From Paracoccus indicus (GTDB lineage: Bacteria; Pseudomonadota; Alphaproteobacteria; Rhodobacterales; Rhodobacteraceae): a DNA stretch of 64,000 nt. The position numbers and the translations under genes are program-made. This document shows, one piece after another, positions 17,419 through 26,283 of the stretch (the stretch's first letter is position 1; every line of letters starts with the position of its first letter). The notes beneath the pieces were generated by a model that ran no database searches, was not told the DNA's origin, and saw only the letters and a program-made list of their open reading frames with translations. Location: positions 124,001 to 188,000 of the forward strand of contig NZ_PYWA01000006.1 in NCBI RefSeq assembly GCF_003056335.1. The letters are read 5' to 3'.

Positions 17419-18879
17419 ATGCCCCCAAGTTTCGACCCCGACAGCATCGACCTTCCCCTTGGCCATGTGATCGATGGCAAGCTGGTTCCGGCCAAGGGCG
17501 AGCTGCCGATCTTCCGCCCCTCGGACGGGGTCGAACACGGCGCCTGCCCCCTGGCCGATGCCGCGATGGTCGATCGCGCTGTGGAAAGCGCGCGCCATGC
17601 GCAGGCGGCGGGATGGGGTGCCGCGACGCCGCGCGACCGGACCCGCGCCCTGCACCGTTGGGCCGATCTGATCGAGGCCGACGCCCCCATTCTTGCACCG
17701 CTGGAGGCGCTGTCATCCACCCGCCCCGTGGCGCAACTGGCCCAAGGCGACATCGCCGTCACCGCCGAACAGATCCGCTTCTTCGCCGAGATGGCCGACA
17801 AGGAGGGCGGCGATCTGGCCCCCACCCGCGATGCCTCGCTTGGGATGACCGTCACCGAGCCTTACGGCGTCGTCGGCGCGATCACGCCGTGGAACTTCCC
17901 GATCTCGATGGCGGGGTGGAAGCTGGGTCCGGCGCTGGCGGCAGGCAATGCCGTGGTGCTGAAACCGTCCGAGATGACGCCCTTTTCCACCATCCGGATG
18001 GCGCTGCTGGCGGTGCAGGCGGGCATCCCGGCAGGACTGGTCAACGTGGTTCTGGGCGACGGTCCGGTGACAGGCAACGCCATTATCGGTCATCCGGATG
18101 TGGCCAAGGTCAGCTTCACCGGCTCGACCGGCGCGGGGCAGGCCATCATGGGCAATGTCGCCCGCACCGGCATGAAGCCCATGACGCTGGAACTGGGCGG
18201 CAAATCGCCCCAGATCGTCTTTGACGATGCCGATCTTGATCTGGCGGCGGATGCCATCGCGCGGTCCATCATCTTCAACGCCGGTCAGGCCTGCGTGGCG
18301 GGCAGCCGGGTCATCGCCGACAATCGCATCCTGGCCGACCTTGCCGCGCGGCTGGTGGCGCGGATGGTGCCCGACCGTCCCGGCCCGACATGGGATGCCG
18401 ATACGGGCTATGCACCGATCATCTCGGACCGTCAGCTGCGGCGGATCGGCGGCATCGTGGATGATGCCGTGGCGCAGGGTGCGACGCTGCTGACCGGCGG
18501 TGCGGCCATGGACCGCCCGGGCTATTTCTATGCGCCGACCTTGCTGGCCGATGTCGCCCCCGACAGCCCCGCCATCCTGCAGGAGATCTTTGGGCCCGTC
18601 CTGACGATCCAGGGCTTCGACGACGAGGATCAGGCCATGGCCCTGTCGGACCACCCGACCTATGGCCTCTGCGCGGGCATCTTTACACGGGACCTGTCGC
18701 GGGCCATGCGTGCGATGCGGCGGGTCCGGGCAGGCACGGTCTGGGTCAACCGCTATGGGCGGTCGCGCGACCACATCCTGCCCACCGGTGGCTATCGCCA
18801 ATCCGGCATCGGCAAGGATCTGGGCCGCGAGGCCTATCACGCCAACCGCCAGTCCAAGACCGTGCTGATCGACATCTGA
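17419..18879 (+). CDS. NAD(P)+-dependent aldehyde dehydrogenase
   Basis: The 486-residue enzyme has the complete ALDH active site: PWNFP asparagine, E258 (LELGGKSP) and nucleophile C292 (NAGQACVAG), plus EIFGPV near residue 395. Its general pattern is that of betaine/aminobutyraldehyde-type ALDHs. It heads a plus-strand operon of three genes with a tartrate/isopropylmalate-type dehydrogenase (10 bp gap) and a succinate-semialdehyde-dehydrogenase-like enzyme. The substrate is not clear; an aldehyde from amine degradation is likely given the oxidases and aminotransferase nearby. Confidence 0.85.
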   Translation: MPPSFDPDSIDLPLGHVIDGKLVPAKGELPIFRPSDGVEHGACPLADAAMVDRAVESARHAQAAGWGAATPRDRTRALHRWADLIEADAPILAPLEALSSTRPVAQLAQGDIAVTAEQIRFFAEMADKEGGDLAPTRDASLGMTVTEPYGVVGAITPWNFPISMAGWKLGPALAAGNAVVLKPSEMTPFSTIRMALLAVQAGIPAGLVNVVLGDGPVTGNAIIGHPDVAKVSFTGSTGAGQAIMGNVARTGMKPMTLELGGKSPQIVFDDADLDLAADAIARSIIFNAGQACVAGSRVIADNRILADLAARLVARMVPDRPGPTWDADTGYAPIISDRQLRRIGGIVDDAVAQGATLLTGGAAMDRPGYFYAPTLLADVAPDSPAILQEIFGPVLTIQGFDDEDQAMALSDHPTYGLCAGIFTRDLSRAMRAMRRVRAGTVWVNRYGRSRDHILPTGGYRQSGIGKDLGREAYHANRQSKTVLIDI

Positions 18880-18889
18880 GGAGCTTTCC

Positions 18890-19921
18890 ATGACCCACCG
18901 CATCGCCCTGATCCCCGGAGACGGCATCGGCATTCCCGTGACCGAGGCCGCAATGCGCGTGGTCGCGGCCAGCGGCGCCGATGTCCGGACCGAAACCTTC
19001 CCCTGGTCCTGCGACCACTACCTGCAGCATGGACGGATGATGCCCGAAGACGGGATCGAGACCCTGCGCGGCTTCGATGCCATCTTCCTGGGCGCGGTCG
19101 GCTGGCCCGCCCGCGTGCCCGACAGCGTGTCGCTGCACGGTCTGCTGCTGCCGATCCGCAAGGCCTTCGTCCAATATGCTAACATCCGCCCCCACCGCCT
19201 GCTGGAGGGCGTCGAAGGCCCACTAAAGACGCGCGATTTCGATATCCTCTGCATCCGCGAAAACACCGAAGGCGAATATTCCGGCGCCGGTGGGCGCGTC
19301 CACCAAGGCACCTCCGAGGAAGTCGCGGTCGAGACCTCGATCTTCACCCGCGCGGGCGTCGAACGCATCCTGCGCTTCGGCTTCGAACAGGCGCGGGCGC
19401 GGCGCGGCAAGCTGGCCTCGGTCACGAAATCCAATGCGCAACGCCACAGCATGGTCTTCTGGGACGAGGTCACGGACGAGCTGGCCGCCGAATACCCGGA
19501 CGTGGCCGTCACCCGCTATCACATCGACGCCATGTGCGCGCGCATGGTGATGGCGCCCGAGACGCTGGACGTGGTCGTGGCCTCGAACCTCTTTGGCGAC
19601 ATCCTGACGGATCTGGGCGCGGCCATACAGGGTGGCCTCGGCTTTGCGGCCTCGGCGAATATCGACCCGACGCGCAAGAACCCGTCGATGTTCGAACCCG
19701 TCCACGGCTCGGCCCCCGACATCGCCGATCAGGGCATCGCGAACCCCATGGCGGCCTTCTGGTCGGCGGCGATGATGCTGGACCATCTGGGCCAGACCGA
19801 TCCCGCCGCCCGCATCATGGCTGCGTTGGAGGCCACGACCGCACGCGGCATCGGCACCCATGCCGGACGCGATACCACCGACGCCATCACACAAGCCGTT
19901 CTGACCCATCTGGAGGACTGA
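18890..19921 (+). CDS. Tartrate/D-malate dehydrogenase-like decarboxylating dehydrogenase
   Basis: The 343-residue protein belongs to the isocitrate/isopropylmalate dehydrogenase family, subgroup tartrate/D-malate (TtuC/DmlA). It starts RIALIPGDGIG and has RENTEGEYSGAGG, TKSNAQRHSMVFWDEV and the NAD-site stretch FEPVHGSAPDIADQG. These enzymes oxidise and decarboxylate D-malate, tartrate or related 2-hydroxy acids. It is a distant paralogue of the TtuC at 55562-56635. In this operon between two aldehyde dehydrogenases it could process a hydroxy acid formed by them. The start follows GAGGAGCTTTCC. Confidence 0.85.
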   Translation: MTHRIALIPGDGIGIPVTEAAMRVVAASGADVRTETFPWSCDHYLQHGRMMPEDGIETLRGFDAIFLGAVGWPARVPDSVSLHGLLLPIRKAFVQYANIRPHRLLEGVEGPLKTRDFDILCIRENTEGEYSGAGGRVHQGTSEEVAVETSIFTRAGVERILRFGFEQARARRGKLASVTKSNAQRHSMVFWDEVTDELAAEYPDVAVTRYHIDAMCARMVMAPETLDVVVASNLFGDILTDLGAAIQGGLGFAASANIDPTRKNPSMFEPVHGSAPDIADQGIANPMAAFWSAAMMLDHLGQTDPAARIMAALEATTARGIGTHAGRDTTDAITQAVLTHLED

Positions 19922-19923
19922 CC

Positions 19924-21390
19924 ATGACGATCCACGCCCCCATCCGCCACCTGGCCGACCCGGACCTGATGCGCCAGCAGGCGCTGATCGGGGGGCGTTG
20001 GGTCGATGCCGACAATGGCGCGACGGTCGAGGTGACCGACCCCGCCACGGGGACCGTCCTTGGCACGGTTCCCGACATCACGGGCGACCAGACCCGCGCG
20101 GCCATCACTGCCGCCGATGCGGCCTTTGCCGACTGGCGCCGCCGCCCCTCGGCCGAACGCGCCGACCTGCTGATGGCATGGCACGACCTGATGGTCGCCG
20201 CGACAGACGACCTGGCGATGATCCTGACGCTGGAACAGGGCAAGCCCCTAGCCGAGGCACGCGGCGAGATCGCCTATGGCGCCAGCTTCATCAAGTGGTT
20301 CGCCGAGGAAGCCCGCCGGATCGAGGGGCAGATCATCCCCGCCCCCACCGACGACCGCCGCATCCTGGCGATGAAGGAACCGGTCGGCGTCTCGGCCATC
20401 ATCACGCCGTGGAACTTCCCGAACGCGATGATTACCCGCAAGGTCGGCCCCGCGCTGGCCGCGGGCTGCACGGTGGTCGTCAAGCCGTCGGAGTTCACAC
20501 CCTTCTCGGCCCTGGCACTCGGGGTCTTGGCCGAACGGGCGGGCATTCCCGCCGGCGTCATCAACATCGTCACCGGCATGCCTGCGGCGATCGGGGGCGC
20601 GTTGACCGAAAGCGCCACGGTCCGCAAGCTGTCCTTCACCGGCTCGACCCGCGTGGGGTCGATGCTGATGGGGCAATGCGCCCCGACCGTCAAGCGCCTG
20701 TCGCTGGAGTTGGGCGGCAACGCGCCCTTCATCGTCTTCGACGACGCCGATCTGGATGCTGCGGTCGACGGGGTCATCGCCGCCAAGTTCCGCAATGGCG
20801 GGCAGACCTGCGTCTGCGCGAACCGCATCTTCGTGCAGGACGGCGTGCATGACGCCTTCGTCGAACGGCTCTCGGCAAAAGTTGCGGCGATAAAGGTCGG
20901 CCCCGGCACCGATGCCGACACCCAGATCGGCCCGATGATCAATATGGCCGCGCTGGACAAGATCCGCGACCACATCACGGATGCCACCGCCAAGGGCGCA
21001 TCCATCGCAGCCCAGGCTACGGCACCCGACGGCCAATACGCCCGTCCCACCGTCCTGACAGGTGCCACCACCGACATGCGCCTTGCATCCGAGGAAACCT
21101 TCGGCCCCGTAGCCCCCATCTTCCGCTTCACCGCCGAGGCCGAGGCCGTCGATGCCGCCAACGCCACCCCCTTCGGGCTGGCCGCCTATTTCTACACCGC
21201 CGACCTGAAACGCGCCTTCCGCGTGGGCGAGGCGCTGGAGTTCGGCATGGTCGGTCTGAACACAGGTGCGCTCAGCATGGCGGTCTCGCCCTTCGGCGGG
21301 GTCAAGCAGTCGGGTCTGGGCCGCGAGGGCGCGCGCGCCGGGATCGAGGAGTACTTGGAAACCAAGGCCTTCCACATGGCCGGCATCTGA
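19924..21390 (+). CDS. Succinate-semialdehyde dehydrogenase-like aldehyde dehydrogenase
   Basis: The 488-residue enzyme has E262 (LELGGNAP) and C296 (NGGQTCVCAN), with the TCVCANR sequence typical of GabD-type succinate or glutarate semialdehyde dehydrogenases. ATG 19924 lies 2 nt after the preceding stop. GabD oxidises succinate semialdehyde to succinate at the end of GABA and putrescine degradation, and the next minus-strand genes include a PuuB-like oxidase, so an amine pathway is plausible. The operon ends at two strong hairpins. Confidence 0.85.
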   Translation: MTIHAPIRHLADPDLMRQQALIGGRWVDADNGATVEVTDPATGTVLGTVPDITGDQTRAAITAADAAFADWRRRPSAERADLLMAWHDLMVAATDDLAMILTLEQGKPLAEARGEIAYGASFIKWFAEEARRIEGQIIPAPTDDRRILAMKEPVGVSAIITPWNFPNAMITRKVGPALAAGCTVVVKPSEFTPFSALALGVLAERAGIPAGVINIVTGMPAAIGGALTESATVRKLSFTGSTRVGSMLMGQCAPTVKRLSLELGGNAPFIVFDDADLDAAVDGVIAAKFRNGGQTCVCANRIFVQDGVHDAFVERLSAKVAAIKVGPGTDADTQIGPMINMAALDKIRDHITDATAKGASIAAQATAPDGQYARPTVLTGATTDMRLASEETFGPVAPIFRFTAEAEAVDAANATPFGLAAYFYTADLKRAFRVGEALEFGMVGLNTGALSMAVSPFGGVKQSGLGREGARAGIEEYLETKAFHMAGI

Positions 21391-21406
21391 AGCGCGACGG
21401 GGGTTC

Positions 21407-21461
21407 CCCAAGGGGCCCGCGGCCCCTTGGGCGTGGGGGTGCGGGGGAGCCCGGCTCCCCC
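21407..21461. terminator. Two tandem hairpins between convergent operons
   Basis: The first hairpin pairs CCCAAGGGGC (21407-21416) with GCCCCTTGGG (21422-21431), a perfect 10-bp stem. The second pairs GGGGGAGC (21443-21450) with GCTCCCCC (21454-21461), a perfect 8-bp stem with a 3-nt loop. There is no T tract, so action by stalling, or in both directions, is likely. Confidence 0.6.
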
Positions 21462-21471
21462 GCCCTTCCCC

Positions 21472-21825
21472 TCAACCGACGATCACATAGATCTTGCGCA
21501 CCGTCTCGATCGTCTTCCACACGCCGCGATAGCCGGGCTTCATCACGAAGCTGTCGCCCTTGCGAAAGATCCGGGGCGGATGACCTTCCTCGGTCATCTC
21601 GATCACGCCTTCCAGCAGGTGGCAGAACTCGAACATCTCGCCCTTGATGGAATGGTTCTCGCCCGGGGTGGCCTGCCAGATGCCGGTGCGGATCTTGCCG
21701 TCATTCGTATCGTCGAAGGCCCAGGTCAGGAAATCGGGATCCCCCGCGATCAGCTTTTCAGGCGCGCATTTGGCTGCCACCGGTTCCCCGGCCTCGGCCA
21801 TGTCGATCTTCTTCAGCAAAGTCAT
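21472..21825 (-). CDS. Small cupin protein (Cupin_3/DUF861-like)
   Basis: The 117-residue single-domain cupin has the beta-barrel pattern GEMFEFCHLLEGVIEMT, then KGDSFVMKPGYRGVWKT. The usual metal-binding histidines of cupin motif 1 are largely replaced, as in many DUF861 members. Its ATG overlaps the stop of the upstream FAD oxidoreductase by 1 nt (TGATG), so the two are translationally coupled. DUF861 cupins often sit next to amine-oxidising flavoproteins, but their role is not established. It may bind or modify the product of the oxidase. Confidence 0.8.
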   Translation of the reverse strand: MTLLKKIDMAEAGEPVAAKCAPEKLIAGDPDFLTWAFDDTNDGKIRTGIWQATPGENHSIKGEMFEFCHLLEGVIEMTEEGHPPRIFRKGDSFVMKPGYRGVWKTIETVRKIYVIVG

Positions 21826-23102
21826 CAGCTTACCTTGTCCTTCATCTTGTAATACATGCCCACCAGCGGCAGGAACCACGGTTTGCCCGAATGCATCGGC
21901 ACCGCCTGCCACGGCAGATCCTGCCAGGGGTTCGCACGCGCGCGTTTCATCATCCGGTCGGCCATGATCTCGCCCATATGGGTCGCGACCTGCGCGCCAT
22001 GCCCCGAATAGCCCATCGAGAACCACAGCCCCTCGGCCTGCCCCGCGCGGGGAAAGCGATCGGCGGTCATGTCCACCAGCCCGCCCCAGCAATAGTCGAT
22101 GCCGACATCGCCCAGCTGAGGGAACACCTCGGCCAAAGCCGCCTTCAGCACCGCGCCGCTGCGGGCATCCGACCGCTGGTCCGAGCGGGCCGAGAACCGC
22201 GCCCGTCCGCCCCAGATCAACCGCCGGTCGGGCGTCAGCCGGAAATAGTTTCCGATGTTCATCGAATTCACGAAAGTCCGGTCCCCCGGTACGCTGCCTG
22301 CGATCTGAGCCTCTGTCAGTGGCTCGGTGGCGATGATGAAGCTGCCGACAGGCACGATCCGCCGGCGGAACCACGGGAAGGCGTCGCCCGTATAGGCCCC
22401 CGTCGCCAGCAGCACCTGCCCCGCCGTCACGGAACCGCGCGACGTCTCCAGCCGCCAGCCGGCCCCGTGGCGCGTCCGCCCCGTGACCCGCGCGTCCTGG
22501 AAGACCACCGCGCCCCGGCGCACCGCCGCATGGGCCAGCCCGATCACGAACTGCCCCATATGCATCATCGCGCTCTTGCGCTGCAGCATGCCGCCGTGAA
22601 AGGCGTCGCTGACCACCTCGGACCGGATGGCGTCGCGGTCCAGCCATGCGGTGTCGGGGTCAACCTCGCGGTGGACGGCCTCGAAGTTGCGGCGCAGGCC
22701 GTCGACATGGCCGGGCTTCGAGGCCAGCTTCAACTTGCCCGAGCGGCGGAACCCGCAATCAATGCCTTCCTCGGCGATGATGCGTTCGATCGTGTCGATG
22801 CCCGCATCGAAGGCGCGATACAGCTCGCGCGCCTTATCCGCCCCGAACCGCACCATCGCGGCGGGATAGCCATGCGCGATGCCGTTGTTCAGATGCCCGC
22901 CATTGCGCCCCGAGGCCCCGGCCCCGACGGTTGCGGCTTCCAGCACGACGACGGATTTCCCCTCCATCGCCAGCCTGCGCGCCGCACCAAGGCCCGTGAA
23001 GCCCGCACCGATGACGGCGACGTCATAGTCGCCCAAAACCGGTCCCGTCGCGGCCCCATCGAAGGGCGGCGCGCTGTCCTGCCAATAGGGGACGTGTTTC
23101 AC
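21825..23102 (-). CDS. FAD-dependent amine oxidoreductase (PuuB/DadA-like)
   Basis: The 425-residue DAO-family flavoprotein starts with a short leader, then the FAD site DVAVIGAGFTGLGAAR (about residue 28) and GAGASGRNGGHLN, the segment typical of gamma-glutamylputrescine oxidase and related enzymes. The C-terminal FAD region reads WFSMGYSGHGAQVATHMG. These enzymes oxidise a primary or secondary amine to an aldehyde or imine. It overlaps the HAD gene upstream by 4 nt (ATGA) and the cupin downstream by 1 nt, a tight three-gene operon. The substrate is unknown; polyamines or amino acids are candidates. Confidence 0.85.
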   Translation of the reverse strand: MKHVPYWQDSAPPFDGAATGPVLGDYDVAVIGAGFTGLGAARRLAMEGKSVVVLEAATVGAGASGRNGGHLNNGIAHGYPAAMVRFGADKARELYRAFDAGIDTIERIIAEEGIDCGFRRSGKLKLASKPGHVDGLRRNFEAVHREVDPDTAWLDRDAIRSEVVSDAFHGGMLQRKSAMMHMGQFVIGLAHAAVRRGAVVFQDARVTGRTRHGAGWRLETSRGSVTAGQVLLATGAYTGDAFPWFRRRIVPVGSFIIATEPLTEAQIAGSVPGDRTFVNSMNIGNYFRLTPDRRLIWGGRARFSARSDQRSDARSGAVLKAALAEVFPQLGDVGIDYCWGGLVDMTADRFPRAGQAEGLWFSMGYSGHGAQVATHMGEIMADRMMKRARANPWQDLPWQAVPMHSGKPWFLPLVGMYYKMKDKVS

Positions 23103-23764
23103 AGCCCGAAGACCCCCGGCAGCCCGCCGATATCGGCGATCTCGGTATAGCCGTAATAGGGGTTGGCAGGCTCATGACCGCGATTGACCCAGACCTTCTG
23201 GTCGATCCCCATGTCATGGGCGGTCATCAGGTCGTAGCGGAACGAGGACGACACATGGCAGATGTCCTTGGGCCCGCAGCCCAGCTTCTGCAGCATGTAT
23301 TCGAAACCGTTCATCTGCGGCTTGTAGCTGCCCGTCTCCTCGGCGGTGATGACCATGTGGAAGGGCGCGCCCAGCTTTTCCACGTTCGACATGATCTGGC
23401 TTTTCATCGCGTTCGACAGGATGACCAGCGGGATTTCCTTGGCGACCTTGGCCAGGCCCGCGGGCACGTCGGGATGCGGACCCCAGGTCGGGACCTCATC
23501 ATAGATGCGGGTCGCATCCTCGGGGCGGAATTGCACGCCATTGGCGCGGCAGGTGCGTTCCAGCGCGTTGTGGACGACCTCGGCATAGGGTTTCCAGGCC
23601 CCCAGAACCTCGTCCAGGCGATAGGCGGCGAAGTTCTTGATGAACTGCACCATCGCCGGTTCGGACAGGGTTTGGCCATAGATGCGTCGCGCGGCACCCG
23701 CCATGTCGAAATGGGTCAGCGTGCCGTAGCAGTCGAAGGTGATGAACTTGGGGCGGATGGACAT
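23099..23764 (-). CDS. HAD-superfamily hydrolase, haloacid dehalogenase type II
   Basis: The 221-residue protein has the HAD motifs: FDCYGTLT (nucleophile Asp, about residue 10), motif II SNA (about residue 116), the lysine of SYKP and SSSFRYDLMTAHDMG. This matches the (S)-2-haloacid dehalogenase subgroup, which hydrolyses 2-haloacids or acts on small phosphorylated compounds. It is the first gene of a minus-strand operon with an FAD amine oxidase and a cupin. The link to halogenated substrates is not supported by neighbours, so a detoxifying or housekeeping role in amine catabolism is equally possible. Confidence 0.83.
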   Translation of the reverse strand: MSIRPKFITFDCYGTLTHFDMAGAARRIYGQTLSEPAMVQFIKNFAAYRLDEVLGAWKPYAEVVHNALERTCRANGVQFRPEDATRIYDEVPTWGPHPDVPAGLAKVAKEIPLVILSNAMKSQIMSNVEKLGAPFHMVITAEETGSYKPQMNGFEYMLQKLGCGPKDICHVSSSFRYDLMTAHDMGIDQKVWVNRGHEPANPYYGYTEIADIGGLPGVFGL

Positions 23765-23804
23765 GACGATGGCCTCTGGTTGATCTGCGTTGATCCCAGC
23801 CTAG

Positions 23805-23824
23805 GTGCGTCTTGCAGGACGCAC
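23805..23824. promoter_or_regulatory. Inverted repeat in the 306-bp divergent gap 23765-24070
   Basis: GTGCGTC and GACGCAC (perfect 7-bp arms, 6-bp spacer) lie 40 bp upstream of the HAD gene start. It is a candidate operator for the oxidase operon. The rest of the gap to the GNAT gene at 24071 shows no gene, RNA or clear promoter that I can support. Confidence 0.4.
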
Positions 23825-24070
23825 GCACCGCATTCGCGCACCCGCAAGGCAGATTGCACCGTAATGGCCGCGGCCCACCGCAGGATATGTCACAGGCGGG
23901 CCGCCGGATCCCCTGTCCGGCCGCCATGTCACGGCCAGTCCGACCGCATGCACGGCATATCCTGCGGCGCCCCCATGGGCGAACGGCGCAAGATTGTGCC
24001 GCGCGCCGGTCAAAAGCCGCAGATGCCGCGCATTCCGCGCCAGACTGGCCCGACACCACCCGGAGGCCCC

Positions 24071-24895
24071 ATGTCCGTCACCCTGTCCCTTGCCCCCTTC
24101 GCGCCCGAACATCTGCCGGGGGCGCTGGCCCTGTCGCAGGCCGAAAGCTGGCCCCACCGCCCCGAGGATTGGGCCCTGCTCCTGTCGCTCAGCCATGGCG
24201 TCGTGGCGCTGAATGACGGTCAGGTCGCGGGAACGGCGCTGGTCACACGCTTCGGCGATGTCGGGCTGGTCAACATGATCATCGTCGGCGCGGCCCTGCG
24301 GGGTCGGGGCCTTGGGCGCAAGCTGGTCGAGGGTGCGATGGCCACCGCGCCGGTTCCCGAATACCGCCTGGTCGCGACCGAGGCGGGGTTGCCCCTTTAC
24401 CGAAAGATGGGTTTCGTGCCGACCGGCCAGATCGCGCAGCATCAGGGCATCCTCGCCCCGGTTGCCCGACCCGGCGACGTCGCATGGGCAGGGGCCGAAG
24501 ACGCCCCGGCATTGGCGGCGCTGGACCGCCTGGCCACCGGCATGGACCGCCGCCCGCTGATCGACGCCCTGCTGCAACACGGGCGCATCGCCACGCGCCA
24601 CCAAGGGGGGCGCATCACGGCCTGGGCCGCCATTCGCCCCTTCGGCCGCGGCCTGGTGGCGGGTCCGGTCATCGCGCCGGACGCGGATACTGCGAAGGGC
24701 CTGCTGGCCGATGTCATGGCGGACCACCCCGGCGCCTTCCTGCGCGTCGACACGCAAGCCGACAGCGGCCTGTCGCCATGGCTTGAAACGCTGAACCTGA
24801 AGCGCGCAGGGGGCGGCATTGCCATGTCGACCGCTCCGCGCGACGATGCCGAACCCATCCGCAGCTTTGCCCTCGCCGCTCAGGCGCTAGGTTGA
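24071..24895 (+). CDS. GNAT-family acetyltransferase, double-domain type
   Basis: The 274-residue protein has an N-terminal GNAT domain (about residues 5-135) with the acetyl-CoA loop LRGRGLGRKLVEGAM, and the segment LPLYRKMGFVPTG. The C-terminal half (about 150-265) contains RPFGRGLVAGPVIAPD and FLRVDTQ, as in the two-domain GNAT proteins with a second degenerate GNAT fold. ATG 24071 follows CCGGAGGCCCC. It is a paralogue of 34523-35395. It precedes a class III aminotransferase by 11 bp, so an amine or amino acid may be its substrate. Confidence 0.85.
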   Translation: MSVTLSLAPFAPEHLPGALALSQAESWPHRPEDWALLLSLSHGVVALNDGQVAGTALVTRFGDVGLVNMIIVGAALRGRGLGRKLVEGAMATAPVPEYRLVATEAGLPLYRKMGFVPTGQIAQHQGILAPVARPGDVAWAGAEDAPALAALDRLATGMDRRPLIDALLQHGRIATRHQGGRITAWAAIRPFGRGLVAGPVIAPDADTAKGLLADVMADHPGAFLRVDTQADSGLSPWLETLNLKRAGGGIAMSTAPRDDAEPIRSFALAAQALG

Positions 24896-24906
24896 AAGGA
24901 CCCGTC

Positions 24907-26283
24907 ATGCTTGCCAATTCCCTGATCGAACTGGACCGCGCCCACCTGATCCATCCCGTCGCCAGCTGGCGCGGCCACGAGGAGGCGGGCATGCGCCTGC
25001 TGACCCATGGCCAAGGCGCGATCGTCCGCGACGCCGAGGGCCGCGAACTGATCGACGGCTTCGCGGGCCTGTGGTGCGTCAACGCGGGCTATGGCCAGCC
25101 AAGCGTCATCGAGGCGGCGACCCGGCAGATGACCGACCTGTGCTATGCCACCGGCTATTTCGGGCTGGGATCCGAACCCGCCGTCCGCCTGGCCGCGCGT
25201 CTGGCCGAGGCCGCGCCCGGCGATCTGGACCACGTCTATTTCACGCTTGGCGGATCGGATGCCATCGACAGCACGGTCCGCTTCGTGCGCTATTACTGGC
25301 ACGCGCGCGGGATGCCGTCCAAGCAGCATTTCATCTCGGTCCAGCAGGGGTATCACGGGTCGTCCACCGCCGGGGCCGGGCTGACCGCCCTGCCCGCCTT
25401 CCATGCGGGCTTCGGCGTGCCCTACGACTGGCAGCACAAGATCCCGACGCATGACCTCTATCGCAACCCGGTCGGGTCCAAGCCGCACGACGTCATCGCC
25501 GCATCGCGCCAGCACCTGCTGGACAAGGTCGAGGCGCTTGGCGGCCCCGAGCATGTCGCCGCCTTTTATGTCGAGCCGATCCAGGGGTCTGGCGGCGTGC
25601 TGGTCCCGCCCGCGGGCTGGATGAAGGCGATGCGCGATCTGTGCAGCGAACTGGACATCCTGTTCATCGCCGATGAGGTCATCACCGCCTTCGGCCGCAC
25701 CGGACCGCTGTTCGCCTGCGCGGACGAAGGCATCGTGCCGGACTTCATCACCACGGCCAAGGGTCTGACCTCGGGCTATGTGCCGATGGGGGCGGTCTTC
25801 ATGTCCGACCGCGTCTATCAGGTGATCGCGGACGGGGCGGGCAAGGCCGCCGTGGGCCACGGCCAGACCTATTCCGCGCACCCGGTCTCGGCGGCGGTCG
25901 GGCTGGCGGTGCTGGACCTTTACCAGGGTGGCCTCCTGGAGAATGGACGCCTCATGGGCGAACGTTTACAGTCGGGGTTGGCCTCGCTGGCCGATCACCC
26001 GCTGGTGGGCGACGTGCGCGGACGCGGCATGCTGGCCGCGATCGAGCTGGTGACCGACAAACACGCCAAGACCCGCCTGCCCGCCGAAGCCGACCCCGCG
26101 ACCCGCATCTTCGACCGTGCCTGGGACAACGGGCTGGTGGTGCGGGCCTTTGGCTGGGGGGTGATGGGCTATGCCCCGCCGCTGTGCTGCACCGCGGATC
26201 AGATCGACCGGATCGTCGAGCGGACGCGCAAGGTGCTGGACCTGACGCTTGATGACCCCGACATCCGCAAGGCGATGCGCTGA
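24907..26283 (+). CDS. Class III aminotransferase (omega-amino acid/putrescine-pyruvate type)
   Basis: The 458-residue PLP enzyme has LIDGFAGLWCVNAGYG, the SDAIDSTVRFVRYY cofactor region, the Asp of IADEVITAFGRTG and PLP lysine K285 in TTAKGLTSGYVPMG. This pattern fits the SpuC/omega-transaminase group that moves the amino group of putrescine, beta-alanine or similar amines to pyruvate. ATG 24907 follows GAAAGGA; a TTG at 24892 is less likely. The 1-nt overlap with the GhrA-like gene and the GNAT gene before it form a three-gene operon, upstream of a peptide-type ABC transporter. Confidence 0.87.
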   Translation: MLANSLIELDRAHLIHPVASWRGHEEAGMRLLTHGQGAIVRDAEGRELIDGFAGLWCVNAGYGQPSVIEAATRQMTDLCYATGYFGLGSEPAVRLAARLAEAAPGDLDHVYFTLGGSDAIDSTVRFVRYYWHARGMPSKQHFISVQQGYHGSSTAGAGLTALPAFHAGFGVPYDWQHKIPTHDLYRNPVGSKPHDVIAASRQHLLDKVEALGGPEHVAAFYVEPIQGSGGVLVPPAGWMKAMRDLCSELDILFIADEVITAFGRTGPLFACADEGIVPDFITTAKGLTSGYVPMGAVFMSDRVYQVIADGAGKAAVGHGQTYSAHPVSAAVGLAVLDLYQGGLLENGRLMGERLQSGLASLADHPLVGDVRGRGMLAAIELVTDKHAKTRLPAEADPATRIFDRAWDNGLVVRAFGWGVMGYAPPLCCTADQIDRIVERTRKVLDLTLDDPDIRKAMR

